Part shown: positions 52,344-61,877 of the stretch, piece by piece
Layout of the letters: every line of letters starts with the position of its first letter
Position numbering within the stretch: position 1 is the stretch's first letter
Assembly (NCBI RefSeq): GCF_030035675.1
Contig: NC_084493.1
Coordinates: 19,879,822-19,943,821, forward strand
DNA from: Rhineura floridana
Lineage: Eukaryota; Chordata; Lepidosauria; Squamata; Rhineuridae
Direction: 5' to 3'
DNA length: 64,000 nt
The notes under the pieces: generated by a model
What the model saw: the letters and a program-made list of their open reading frames with translations, nothing else
Database searches by the model: none
Told to the model about the DNA's origin: nothing
Program-made: the position numbers and the translations under genes

Positions 52344-52603
52344 CAGGGCCAGCCCTGTCATGAGGCAGAGGGAGGCAGCTGTCCTGGATGGCAGATGCGA
52401 GAAGCAGGGAGCGGACAGAGCTGTGTGCGTGCCTTGTGGCCTGCCCAGCACCCGCAAAGAGGTGTGGTGAGGGAGGCTGCCCCATTGCCAGGGTCAAAAT
52501 AAGATTCCCCTGCCAGTCTGGTTGGCTTTTTGTACACAGACTGGGGGAGCGGGTGCCATCTCATCCTTCGTCTCCAGGAGCAAAATGTCTTGGGTCAGCC
52601 CTG
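52344..52603. mobile_element. hAT-like non-autonomous element, 260 bp
   Basis: Ends CAGGGCCAGCCC and GGTCAGCCCTG are inverted. Flanking 8-mers AGTACAGG (52336-52343) and AGTATAGG (52604-52611) match at 7 of 8. GC-rich interior, not coding. Confidence 0.75.
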
Positions 52604-52784
52604 AGTATAGGGGGAAGGTTTGGCTTTATTAGAGAGAAACCCAGTGACCGTTGGCTGAGCACATGATGTACAAATGCAGTTTGATCAAAAGTCTCTTTGG
52701 TAAAGAGCTTTTTTTTTAAAAAAGCAAACCTTTCTCTCCTTCCAAATAATAGTTAAAAAGTGGAATACAGGAAGCTGCTTCTAT

Positions 52785-52935
52785 GTGGTCGCATTTATTA
52801 TTTATTCTATTTATATCCCACCCCTTCTTCCCAGTAGGAACACAGGACGGCAAACAAAAGCACTAACTCTAAAGCATCGTAAAAACACTTTAAAATATAT
52901 TACAACAAAAATCTTTAAAAACATCTTTTTTAAAA
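52785..52935 (-). mobile_element. L2-type 3' end
   Basis: 'ttattctatttatatcccac', 'cagtaggaacacagg' and an A-rich spacer. Confidence 0.65.
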
Positions 52936-52948
52936 AGAAAGAAAAAAG

Positions 52949-53336
52949 ACATCTGCGCAATGTATTTAGAGCATTATGCCACTTTAAGCAGTCATGGCTT
53001 CCCCCAAAGAATCCTGGGAATTGTATTTATTATTTGATTTATATCTCTCCCTTCCTCCCAGCAGGAGCCCAGAGCGGCAGTAGAATTGTAGTTGGTTATG
53101 GGTGCAGACAGGTGTTAGGAGACCCCTATTTTCTACCTAGCGCCACAATTCTGAGTTCCCTGGGAAGAGGGATTGTTTAAACCATTCTGGCCATTGTAGC
53201 TCTGTGAGGGTAGTAGGGGGTTGCCCAACAACTCTCTGCACCCTTAACAAACTACAATTTCCAAGATTCTTTCGAAGAAGCCATGATTGTTTAAAGTGGT
53301 ATGATGCTGCTTTAAATATTTTGTGCAGATGTGGCA
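52949..53336. mobile_element. Palindromic hAT-like MITE containing an L2 tip
   Basis: The left arm ('catctgcgcaatgtattta', 'cactttaagcagtcatggct') is inverted against the right ('agccatgattgtttaaagtg', 'ttttgtgcagatg'). An antisense L2 3' tip (about 53020-53088) interrupts the left arm. Related to 51495-51808. Confidence 0.7.
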
Positions 53337-53424
53337 ATGTCCATCTATCCTGGTTCTGCCTCCAGACTGTCAAAGGCTGTCCAAGGTGGATCTCAGGCAG
53401 GACGAGACCTTGTCATTGCCTGCT

Positions 53425-53480
53425 ACCTAACCAAGGACCTTCTGCATGCAAAACATGTGCTCTGTCAACTGAACTATAAA
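53425..53480 (-). mobile_element. tRNA-like SINE head fragment
   Basis: 'aaggaccttctgcatgcaaa' and 'gctctgtcaactgaacta' are antisense to a tRNA-like head. Confidence 0.5.
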
Positions 53481-53489
53481 CTCTTCCCA

Positions 53490-54005
53490 GACTCCATTCT
53501 CCCCTGCAACATACTTAACTGCAGTGAGTTGAATGATTTCACACATGTCCAGATTATGCCTCAAGGACATCAAGCATACCTGAAGCCCAATCCTATGTAT
53601 ATTTTTCAGATGTGGGAGGAATCTCAGTGAGTTCAATTGGATTTACAATCTGTAAGCGGATCACAAATTTACCTATAAGTACACACCACTGCAGTCAAAT
53701 GTACTCAGAATTAGTTGGTTCCTGGCATATGAAAAAAGAGCACACAGGCCCATGGGTGATGAGAAGTCACTGGCAATTAGTCATATTAGGAGGTGGAGAG
53801 GGTAAGGAGCCTTCATGCCTCGAGGCAGTCTATCTTGGTTTCTACAGCAGGGGTGTGCGTTTAACGTCTCCAGGGGCGTCTGCAGGGCGGCTATGCTGGA
53901 CTGGCCATGGCTTGTAAACGCCCTGCTCACTTGCAGTGAGGAAGAATCGTCCCCAAGAACGACCAGGCAGGGAATATTGAAGTAAATATTTTTGTAGCCT
54001 ACCGG
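53490..54005. other. Unclassified intergenic sequence
   Basis: A small fragment at 53580-53645 ('cccaatcctatgtatatttt', 'ctcagtgagttcaattgg') belongs to the short repeat also seen near 1050-1150. Nothing else recognised. Confidence 0.4.
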
Positions 54006-54009
54006 TGGG

Positions 54010-54107
54010 CTAGCCCAGCCTTATCCAACCTGGTGCTCTCTCCAGCTGGGGCTGACGGGAGTTGTAAGCCAAAACCGCTGGACAGGACACCAGGTTGGCG
54101 AAGGCTG
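54010..54107. mobile_element. Degenerate hairpin hAT-like MITE
   Basis: 'cccagccttatccaacctgg' and 'caccaggttggcgaaggctg' are inverted outer arms. About 120 bp upstream of the CHSY1 CpG-rich region. Confidence 0.65.
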
Positions 54108-54229
54108 GTCCCGTCGAATTTTTCTTGTTGGGCCGGGGATTTGTGCATGCCCCTTGCCAGGCTGGGAAGACAGCCTTGCCCCAGCAAGGCAATTCCTCAT
54201 TCACTCGCAATGTCGGTTCTTCCTCTCCC

Positions 54230-55592
54230 TTTACCTTTCCCCCCGTTTTCTCTCTCTCTTGTCTTCCCTCTCCGGGGCCCCCTGGCAGCAGCTTTCCCTC
54301 TTCCCTCCGCCCCTCAAGCGCCCGTCTTTTCTCCCTCGGAGCCCTCCGTGGAGAAGAGGGAGAGAGATCAAGCTCGGGGAAGGCCAAGAATTGCGGCCGG
54401 GAGGGACGCGCGACGACGGCGGCGGCGCCTTGGAGCTGCTTGCGCGCACGGCGGTCGGTGGCGAGTTGGCCGGCTGGCTGGGGGGCTGGCAGGCGGGGAG
54501 GCTGTGGGCAGGGGCGGGCTCGCTCGCTCGTCTCCTGCCGCCCCGCCCCGCCCCTCCTCCCCTCCCCGGCGCGCCATGGCGAACTGAGCTGTGTGGGGAT
54601 GCGCGGGCAGTATCCCCGGGCCGGGCAGCAGCCAGAGCGGCAGCAAGGCCGAGCGGAGCCAGCGGGCGCCCGGCGAGGAAGTGGCGGCCCCGGGCTGCGT
54701 CCAGGCGGCGAGCCACGGCAGCGCTAGCGGCCGCAAAGGAGGGGGAGGAGGAAGCAGAAGAAGCCGCGGCGGCGGCGGCGTCCGAACAAAGCGCGCTTCC
54801 CCGGCACAGCCGCCGCTGGAGGAGGCGGAGCAGGAGGGTCCCCCATGGCCGCCGCGCTCTCGGAGAGGCTGAGCTTTCCTTCCCCGCCGGGGCAGCCCAG
54901 CCTGGCCGGCTAGAAGGGGCCTGGGGGAGGAGAAGGCAAGCCAACGGGGGCGCGGGGCGCTCCGGAGCCGGAGGAGCGAGGGGGCGGGGGTGTCCCAGCT
55001 GGAGTTGCGGGAAGGAAAGGGGAGGAGAGAGAGAGAGATTTTTTGGAGGGGGTGGGGGGTCGACCTAAGCACAGAAGGAGGGGGCAAGGAAGCGCCTTTC
55101 CCCCCTTCTTTCCGGGAGCCTTCCAAGCAAGGGGGAAGGGCACTTTGTGAGGAAGCGAGCGCCAGGCTTAGGAAGAGCAGTGAGGTTGCCGTTGGGGAGG
55201 GGGAGCGGTCAGTGAGGGTGGCACCCCGCAGAGTTGGTGGGGTTTGGAAGTGGGGGTGCCGGAGGTGGAAAGGGAGGGTTGGAAGCTCAGATCGGAGGAT
55301 TGCTAGAGGACTGGAATAGCTTGGAGGCCAGGAAGAGGAAGGGAGGTCCCAACAAGCCAGGGGGTACAGGAAACCCCCTTTTTGATTTCAGAGCTCAGAC
55401 CTCCCCACCCGCCACTTTTGGGGTGCTGCCTGTTCTTGGGGGAGCCAGAGTGTGCAGGGTGGTTGTGCCCAAAAGGACAGGAGGAAGGGGTGTGCGTGCG
55501 CGTGTGTGTGACCCACTGTGGAGATTTGACATTGAAAGGGGGCTGCAGTCTGTTTTGGGGGGCCCTGAGTGTGCTGAGGCAGGGGTTGGGGA
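54230..55592 (+). promoter_or_regulatory. CHSY1: CHSY1 GC-rich promoter and 5' UTR
   Basis: A roughly 1.3-kb GC- and CpG-rich island immediately upstream of the CHSY1 start codon, with many GC boxes, CGG runs (54415-54428, 54766-54780) and no TATA box. Long open frames on both strands (for example 54154-55068) are expected from stop-poor GC-rich sequence; upstream ATGs exist, for example at 54575. The transcription start cannot be placed. Confidence 0.7.
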
Positions 55593-55906
55593 ATGGCTGG
55601 CAGAAGCCGCCGCTCCTGGCTCAGTGTGTTGCTAGGTCTGGTCCTGGGCTTCGTCCTGGCCTCCTGGCTCATCCTCCCTCGAGCCTCAGAGCTGAAGAGA
55701 GCGGGACACCAGCGGAAGGCCCGCCTGGAAGGGTGCCGGGTGAAGGCGAGCGGGGGGCTGCTCCACCAAGACTCCCGAGGGGCCTTGCTCTGGCGTCAGG
55801 ACCCCACGGAGCACCAAGGCAAGATCCTGCCGGCCAAGAACTTTCTCTTCGTGGGGGTCATGACGGCTCAGAAATACCTGCAGAACCGAGCGGTGGCAGC
55901 CTACAG
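55593..55906 (+). CDS. CHSY1: Chondroitin sulfate synthase 1, exon 1 (partial gene)
   Basis: The first coding exon encodes 104 residues plus 2 nt, ending at a GTGAGG donor (55907). The protein starts MAGRSRRSWLSVLLGLVLGF, with a type II signal anchor at about residues 8-28, then ASELKRAG, a variable stem rich in Gly and Arg, and NFLFVGVMTAQKYLQNRAVA, the conserved beginning of the N-terminal glycosyltransferase domain. The known enzyme is a Golgi bifunctional GlcA/GalNAc transferase that polymerises chondroitin chains with CHPF partners. The catalytic DXD motifs lie in later exons outside the window. The frame reads into the intron by one codon and stops at once (TGA), supporting the splice site. 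Confidence 0.96.
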
Positions 55907-56002
55907 GTGAGGGCCTCCGTTTGGGACTCCCCCCACCCTTGCCTTCTCAATGGCAGACCTGACTTACCTTCTGCTCCTTGGTATGAAGGCTTATGGTAAC
56001 CA

Positions 56003-56200
56003 TTTGGGGGAAGGGCGAAAGCTTACTGGTAGAACATCTGCTTTGCATGCAGAATGTCCCAGGTTCAATCTCCAGGTAGGAGTGGGAGAGACCCCTGTCT
56101 GAAACCATGGAGAGGCACAGCTGATCAGCGTAAACAACTGAGCTGGATGGGCCAATGGAGTGACCCAGAATGTGGCAACTTCCTCTGTTCCCCTTTCAGC
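56003..56200 (+). mobile_element. tRNA-Ala-like SINE
   Basis: 'agggcgaaagcttactggta', 'gcagaatgtcccaggttcaa', 'gagctggatgggcc'. First of three consecutive same-strand copies in CHSY1 intron 1. Confidence 0.85.
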
Positions 56201-56239
56201 CTTTTAATCAGAATAATGAGGACTAGAGTCTTGCTCGGT

Positions 56240-56425
56240 TTTCAGAGGAAGAACTGTGGTAGAGCATCTGCCTTGCAGGCAGAAGGTCCCTGGTTCAATC
56301 CGTGACATCCCCAGTTAGGACTGGGAGAGCCTCCTGTCCTAAACCTCAGAGAGCTGCTACCAGTCAGTGTACGCAGTACTGAGCTAGAAAGGCCAATGCT
56401 GTCAGACTCTGAGTGCAAGGCAGTT
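56240..56425 (+). mobile_element. tRNA-Ala-like SINE
   Basis: 'gaactgtggtagagcatctg', 'ccctggttcaatccgtgac', 'gagctgctaccagtcagtgt', end 'aaggcagttt'. Confidence 0.85.
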
Positions 56426-56486
56426 TCTCATTTAGATCAGTCCTTTATTCAGAACAGTGAGGACTAGAACTTAATATTTGTTTTTA

Positions 56487-56680
56487 GAGGAAGAGCTATG
56501 GTTCGGTGGTAGAGTGTGCAGAAGCCCCCTGATTCAATCCCTGGCATCTCCAGGTAGGAGTGGGATAGACCCCAGTCTGAAACCCTGGAGAGCCATTGCC
56601 AGCCAGTGTAGACAGTACTGAGCTTGATGAACCAATGGTGTGACTTGGTATAAGGCAGCTCCCTATGTTCCTATCCCCTG
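56487..56680 (+). mobile_element. tRNA-Ala-like SINE
   Basis: 'gaagagctatggttcggtgg', 'cctgattcaatccctggcat', 'gagccattgccagccagtgt', end 'gctccctatgttcct'. Confidence 0.85.
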
Positions 56681-56699
56681 CCTTGTAGTTCATCTCTAG

Positions 56700-57355
56700 C
56701 TGGCGCCTCTCTTCCCCACTCCACAATGCATGTGGCAGGGGATGTCCCACTGCCGCCCCTCGCCTTCCTTCCCCTCCTCCTGCCCAGCTGCGTGGTGCAT
56801 CTCTGATGGGTCTCTTTCCATCGTGCATAGGGGGAGGAGAGATCCCTTTTACCTGTCCTCAGTTTTCTGACAACAGTACGGGGCTTTCCTGTGCCTGTTC
56901 TTTCCTCTTTGGAGGCATCACAGACACTCCTCTTTTGTCATGAGAACAAACTCTGGTATAGGGAATGCGGCCTCAAGTTCTGCCCGCTAGCTTTCCAATG
57001 AATGGTAATTCTGTATGCCTTAAATGCATGACACACCCTCTCTTGGTTTTGGTGGTGATGGTTTGGAGAGCTGTTAGTGGAGGGGAGGGTGAGGGACAGA
57101 CCAGCTTCCTTCCTTTGTAGGTGCTGCTAGCTTTGCATCTCTTAAGAAGATAAAGGCTTGCCTTAGAGAGGAAGCGAATCTTGTCTTATCCCCACCCCCA
57201 CTTCCCCTCCACTCCCTTTAAGCATCTCAAACCTGCTTCATAATTCCGGTGGTGGTGGTGGCGGCGTCTTACTCAAATACCTGCTGTTCCCGGCACTGAC
57301 AGATGGGGACTTTAATGACCAGGGAGGCCTTGCCTGTTTTGTGATGGGCAGCCAC
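56700..57355. other. CHSY1 intron 1, unclassified
   Basis: No named repeat; a (GGT/GGC)n-like tract at 57248-57267. Confidence 0.4.
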
Positions 57356-57361
57356 TCTTCA

Positions 57362-57592
57362 TAAGCCAGTGTGGCGAAGTGGTTAGAGTGTTGGACTGGG
57401 ACCTGGGAGACCAGGGTTCAAATCCCCACTCAGCCATGAAGCTCAGTGGGTGACCTTGGGCCAGTCACTCTCTCTCAGCCTAACCACCCTCACATGGTTG
57501 TTGTGAGGATAAACTGGAGAGGGGGAGAAACACGTACACCACTTTGAGCTCCATGGAGGAAAGGCGGGATATAAATGCAATGATAAATAAAT
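57362..57592 (+). mobile_element. CORE/MIR-like SINE with L2-like tail
   Basis: 'gccagtgtggcgaagtggtt', 'ggttcaaatccccactcagc', 'gtgaccttgggccagtcact', tail 'ggaggaaaggcgggatataa', (AAAT)n end. Well preserved. Confidence 0.92.
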
Positions 57593-57779
57593 AACCACTT
57601 TCTGTGCCAGCTGTGCTGATGTGGCTAACATCACCAAAGGGGGCTTCTCATCTCTTTCTCATTTCTCAAGCTTCCTGCTGGGTGACCTGAAGAAGACTCC
57701 TGCTGAACAGGAAGGGAGTTTCTCCAGCAGAGAAGCGGAGTGAAATATTTGCCCTGTATTTGTTTTAAAAAAATACAAT

Positions 57780-57847
57780 AAAACAGCTCCTTTTGGCCCA
57801 AAAATTGAAACCTAAAACAGCTCCTTTTGGCCCAAAAATTGAAACCT
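57780..57847. repeat. Exact tandem duplication of a 34-bp unit
   Basis: The unit beginning 'aaaacagctccttttggccc' occurs twice without mismatch (57780-57813, 57814-57847), immediately before the microsatellite. Confidence 0.95.
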
Positions 57848-57854
57848 AGTCTCA

Positions 57855-58018
<164 letters not shown>

Positions 58019-58124
58019 TCATAATTTCAGATGTCGAACATCCAGAGTCTTTAGGCCAAGCACTTTACAGCGCACATGAATTCACATTTTGCCATTCTTT
58101 GAGCACAGGTAGCTCCTTTATAGT

Positions 58125-58297
58125 AAGACAGACCATTGAGCGGTATAGTTCAATATTGTCCCCACTGTCTGGCAGCCTCTCTCCAGCATTTCAGACACTG
58201 GGGTAACTTCCAGCCCTGTGTGGAGATGCCAGGGACTGAGCCAGGGACTTTCTGCATGAAAACCAGATGCTCTGCTGGTGAGCTATGGCACTTCTCT
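58125..58297 (-). mobile_element. tRNA-Ala-like SINE
   Basis: Antisense: 'gatgccagggactgagccag' (B box), 'gctggtgagctatggcact' (A box). Confidence 0.75.
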
Positions 58298-58517
58298 CTT
58301 TGCTGCTTCAGTCTCTTTCACACAGCAGACACCAAGATAATGACTCAGTTGAATGGCTTAGGTGGGACGTGATAAAATTGGGTGTGCCCAGAATAACTTG
58401 CCGCTGGTGGTGGTGGTAGAATTCTTAGCTTAATGGCTCCTTTGCAAAAAGTGGTTGGTAAGGAGCTCCCAGGAGTGTGACCCCTGTTCCAGGTTGGGTA
58501 TCTCCCCCTCTTTATAA

Positions 58518-58862
58518 CAAGGGTGGTCAATTTGGCCCTCCAGATGTTGTTAGACTCCAACTCATATCAGCCCCACCCATCATGGGCTGTGCTCGGGGAC
58601 AATTTGGGGAAGGGCCATAGCCCGGTGGTAGAGCATCTGCCTTGCATGCAGAAGGTCCTGAATTCAATCCCTGGCATCTCCAGGTAGGGCTGGGAGAGAC
58701 TTCCTGCCTGAAATCCTGGAGAGCTGCTGCCAGTCAGTGTAGACAATACTGAGCTAGATGGACCAATGCGTCTAATTCAGTATAAGGCAACTCCTGATGT
58801 TCCTTTGATGATGGGAGTTGAAGACCAGCAACATCTGTAAGGCAACAGGCTCCCCATCCCTG
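58518..58862. mobile_element. Hairpin hAT-like MITE split by a SINE
   Basis: The left half 58518-58600 and right half 58807-58862 surround a tRNA-Ala-like SINE. Outer flanks CTTTATAA (58510-58517) and CTCTATAA (58863-58870) match at 7 of 8. Confidence 0.8.
58604..58806 (+). mobile_element. tRNA-Ala-like SINE
   Basis: The best-preserved copy in the window: 'agggccatagcccggtggta', 'gcatgcagaaggtcctgaat', 'gagagctgctgccagtcagt', 'actgagctagatggacc'. Nested in the MITE above. Confidence 0.93.
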
Positions 58863-59194
58863 CTCTATAAAATGTAAACGTTTGCACAACTTTTTGTTTG
58901 TTGGAAATCCAGATTTCTGGGTGTGTAGCTGTTTGTTTTACATTTGCCAAAGGCCTATCAAATTTGATCAGGAGTGTGTGTGTGTGTGAGAGAGAGAGAT
59001 GGAGAGTTCAAGTCCTTTCCCCAAGTCCTAAAGCAAAGAAGCTAGCCTGACTTCACTCCTATAACAATGTTCTGTAAGTCACATAATAAATTTCTGCCTT
59101 TATGATGGGCAGGGCTTATACAGCGTGTCCTCATGAAATGCAGGTGATCCACTGGTGATGGGCAGGTCTCACTGTCCCTGAATTGATGCTTGTG

Positions 59195-59397
59195 AATTGG
59201 GGAGGGGCCATAGGTCAGTGGAAGAGCATCTGCCTTGTATGCAGAAGGTCCCAAGTTCAATCCTCAACATCTCCAAGTAGGGCTGAGAGAGGCTCCTGCC
59301 TGAAACTGTAGAGAGCTTCTGCCAGTCAATGTAGACAATACTGAGCGTCATGGATCAGTGCTCTGACTCAGTATAAGGCAGCTTCCTGTGTTCCTTA
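59195..59397 (+). mobile_element. tRNA-Ala-like SINE
   Basis: 'aggggccataggtcagtgga', 'cccaagttcaatcctcaaca', 'tctgccagtcaatgtagaca', end 'gcagcttcctgtgttcct'. Confidence 0.9.
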
Positions 59398-59429
59398 AAC
59401 TGCTTTTGGCTTGCAGATGCAGTGTTCTA

Positions 59430-59638
59430 TGGGAAGGGCTGTAGCTCAGTGGTTAGAGCATCTGCTTGGCATGGAGGAGATCCCAGTTTCAATCTTTAGC
59501 GTCTCCTTGTCTGAATAATAATAATAATAATAATTTAATTTTTAGGCTGCCTAAAACCCTGGAGAGACGCTGCCAGTCAGTGTAGAATGTACTGAGCTAG
59601 AGGAAATGCTGGTCTGACTCTGTATAAGGCAGCTTCAT
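59430..59638 (+). mobile_element. tRNA-Ala-like SINE with internal (AAT)n
   Basis: 'agggctgtagctcagtggtt' and 'ccagtttcaatctttagcgt', then an (AAT)n tract at 59516-59535 interrupts the body before 'ccctggagagacgctgccag'. Confidence 0.85.
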
Positions 59639-59639
59639 T

Positions 59640-59880
59640 TATTTTATTGTTAGATTTATATCCTATCTTTCCTCCAACGAGCTCAAGGTGGCATACAAAC
59701 ATGGTCCTCCTCCTGATTTTATCCTCATGACAACCCTATGAGGTAGGTTAGGCTGAGAGACAGTGACTGGCCCAAGGTCGCCCAGTGAGCTTCATGGCTG
59801 AGTGGGAATTTGAACCCTGGTCTCCTAGATCCCAGTCCAACACTCTAACTGCTATACCACACTGGCTTTCAGTGGCTTCC
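59640..59880 (-). mobile_element. CORE/MIR-like SINE with L2-like tail
   Basis: Antisense: 'tatatcctatctttcctcca', 'ggcccaaggtcgcccagtga', 'tttgaaccctggtctcctag', head 'ctgctataccacactggctt'. It abuts the preceding SINE. Confidence 0.88.
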
Positions 59881-60600
59881 GATTATTCTATACTTCTCTG
59901 TGTGCTCATGGAGGAAGAAAAAGGAGGCATTCAGGAATACCATGGTGAGGAGAACAGTTAAAGCTCTCTCCTGCCCCATGCCACCCACAGCCATTAAGAA
60001 CCAAGCCTGATCTGGCCTGCAAACATTCCATCTTGAGTTCTATTTCTTGGTTGGGCTGAGAGTATGATGAGATGTTAGGAGAAATTGGCAAAATATTGCA
60101 GGTTGGTTGTTATAGATAGATGAATCTTTAGGTGGGCTTGTTTTTGAAACTGGGTGGCTGACCCTTTGCACTTAACTAGATTTGAAATAAGGATCCTTAC
60201 AAAATCAGAGCAGCATCATATTATACAGCAAAACTAGTGCCCGCAATCCATCTGACAGCCATGATTTAAGAGGCTTGTTTTGTTCGTGGCTGTTCTTATT
60301 CCTCCAAATCACTTAGGTGGCATCGATTAAGCACCCTTGTTCTCAATGAAACGCTAAGCAGCTAATGTTCATGTAACTTTTAACTTTGCAGTTAGCCATG
60401 AAACTGGCACATGAAACTGGGCACTTCTCTAAAAGTAATTCAGGAGGATGCACCTTATATCTGTACTACAATATATCATTATATCATTTACTACAAACAG
60501 CTTTAGTTTGAGATTTGAGCTCTGCTTTTCTTTTAAAATAATAAAGTGGGCCGCATTAAAACAAAACAAACATGACTTTAATGTAACAACTCAATAAAAT
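59881..60600. other. CHSY1 intron 1, unclassified
   Basis: No repeat or exon recognised. Confidence 0.4.
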
Positions 60601-60616
60601 TACTCTTTCATTAAAA

Positions 60617-60754
60617 CAGGAGTAGGCAGTGTGGTGCCCTCCAGAAGTTATTGGACTACAACTGCCATCATCCCTGCCTTTGGCTGTGCTGGCCAGGACT
60701 GATGGGAGGTAGAGTCCAGCAACATCAGGGGCACACCCATATTGGTTACCCCTG
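60617..60754. mobile_element. Hairpin hAT-like MITE, 138 bp
   Basis: Ends CAGGAGTAGGCAGTGTGG and GGTTACCCCTG. Perfect 8-bp duplication CATTAAAA at 60609-60616 and 60755-60762. Confidence 0.9.
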
Positions 60755-61038
60755 CATTAAAACAATAACAATAAACCAAGAAGTAATGACTTCAGAAGTT
60801 CAGCTAAAAGCAGCAACATGCTGATTAAAACCTAACTCGAATAAAAAGGTCCTTACCATCCATTGAAAGGTAGGCAAAGATTGAGCAGAATCTTCTGTAG
60901 GAAGTTATATAGTCACATAAGGTGTATGCTTCCTTCTCCCTCTCCCTCCCTCACCTCTGATTCCCAGGAAGGTAATGTGATGAAAGGTTGCATGACAGTA
61001 CCCTCAAACAGTAGTTTTCAAACTTCTTACCTCCAGGG

Positions 61039-61176
61039 TAGGTGTGGAGAACCTTTGGCCCTCCAGATGTTGCTGGACTACAACTCCCATCATCCGTAGC
61101 CATTAGCCATGCTTACTAGGGTTGAGAGGAGTTGTAGTCCAGCAACATCTGGAGGGCCAAAGGTTCCCCACCCTTG
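61039..61176. mobile_element. Hairpin hAT-like MITE, 138 bp (best copy)
   Basis: Perfect 8-bp duplication CTCCAGGG at 61031-61038 and 61177-61184. Both arms are nearly complementary along their whole length ('ctttggccctccagatgttg' left, 'caacatctggagggccaaag' right, 'ctacaactccca' against 'gaggagttgtag'), leaving a short centre. Confidence 0.93.
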
Positions 61177-61184
61177 CTCCAGGG

Positions 61185-61570
61185 GACCCTTTCCACATTA
61201 ATTATATATGATCATTTACTGGATTTGAACAGCCCCTAAACTGGAGCCTTTTGTCGACTTACAAAGACATTTGGAATCACAAACACAAAGTTTAAAATAC
61301 ATAATTACATCTTGAAAACAGTGAGCAGCCAAATCCCTCTGCTACATGAGATTACACATAAAAGAAAATTCCCCAAACCAAAATAATGAAAGTCGTAACC
61401 CCAGTAAACAACAACTTTAAAACCATCGGCTAAGAAGTTTTCACTCTAAAACCCTATAAACAGTTCTTCTGTTAAAACCAATCCAACTATTAAAATGACC
61501 GAAATTATGATTATTCACCTTATCTGTTGAGTAACCCCTGCATATCTGACACTGAACTCTTGCATGTTGC
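61185..61570. other. CHSY1 intron 1, unclassified
   Basis: AT-rich; no named repeat seen. Confidence 0.4.
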
Positions 61571-61579
61571 AGAGGAAAT

Positions 61580-61665
61580 TGGGTCTACAAGGTGCTGGCT
61601 GGGTCTGATGGGAGTTGTAGTCCAAATAGCTAGAGGGCACTAGGCTGGCAAAGGCTGACGTAATA
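61580..61665. mobile_element. Fragment of hairpin hAT-like MITE
   Basis: 'ctgatgggagttgtagtcca' and 'gagggcactaggctggcaaa': right arm only. Confidence 0.6.
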
Positions 61666-61877
61666 TATAGTTGGTGTGGTTTGGAAGCCGATGGAGCACT
61701 TTTTTAAAATACTGGCAGTGATTGTCTTTACCTGTTTAGTATCTGTCATTCCACAGCCTCATTTTGTTGCAGACAAGATCTCCAGGTGAAGATTTTTTTT
61801 TATGCATTTACTGTATCATCATGAAACCCATGGCCGTGGTTCTCCTCCCCTCCCCATATTTCTTTACAGGGTTACTC

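Noticed and set aside
54154-55068. 304-codon open frame (and antisense frames of 237 and 252 codons) upstream of CHSY1
   Set aside because: Composition is low-complexity Arg/Ala/Gly/Pro in a GC-rich island where stops are rare; no domain and no partner exon.
58604-58806. Possible tRNA-Ala gene
   Set aside because: A and B boxes are tRNA-like, but the same head recurs many times with a common non-tRNA body and 3' end, so it is a SINE.
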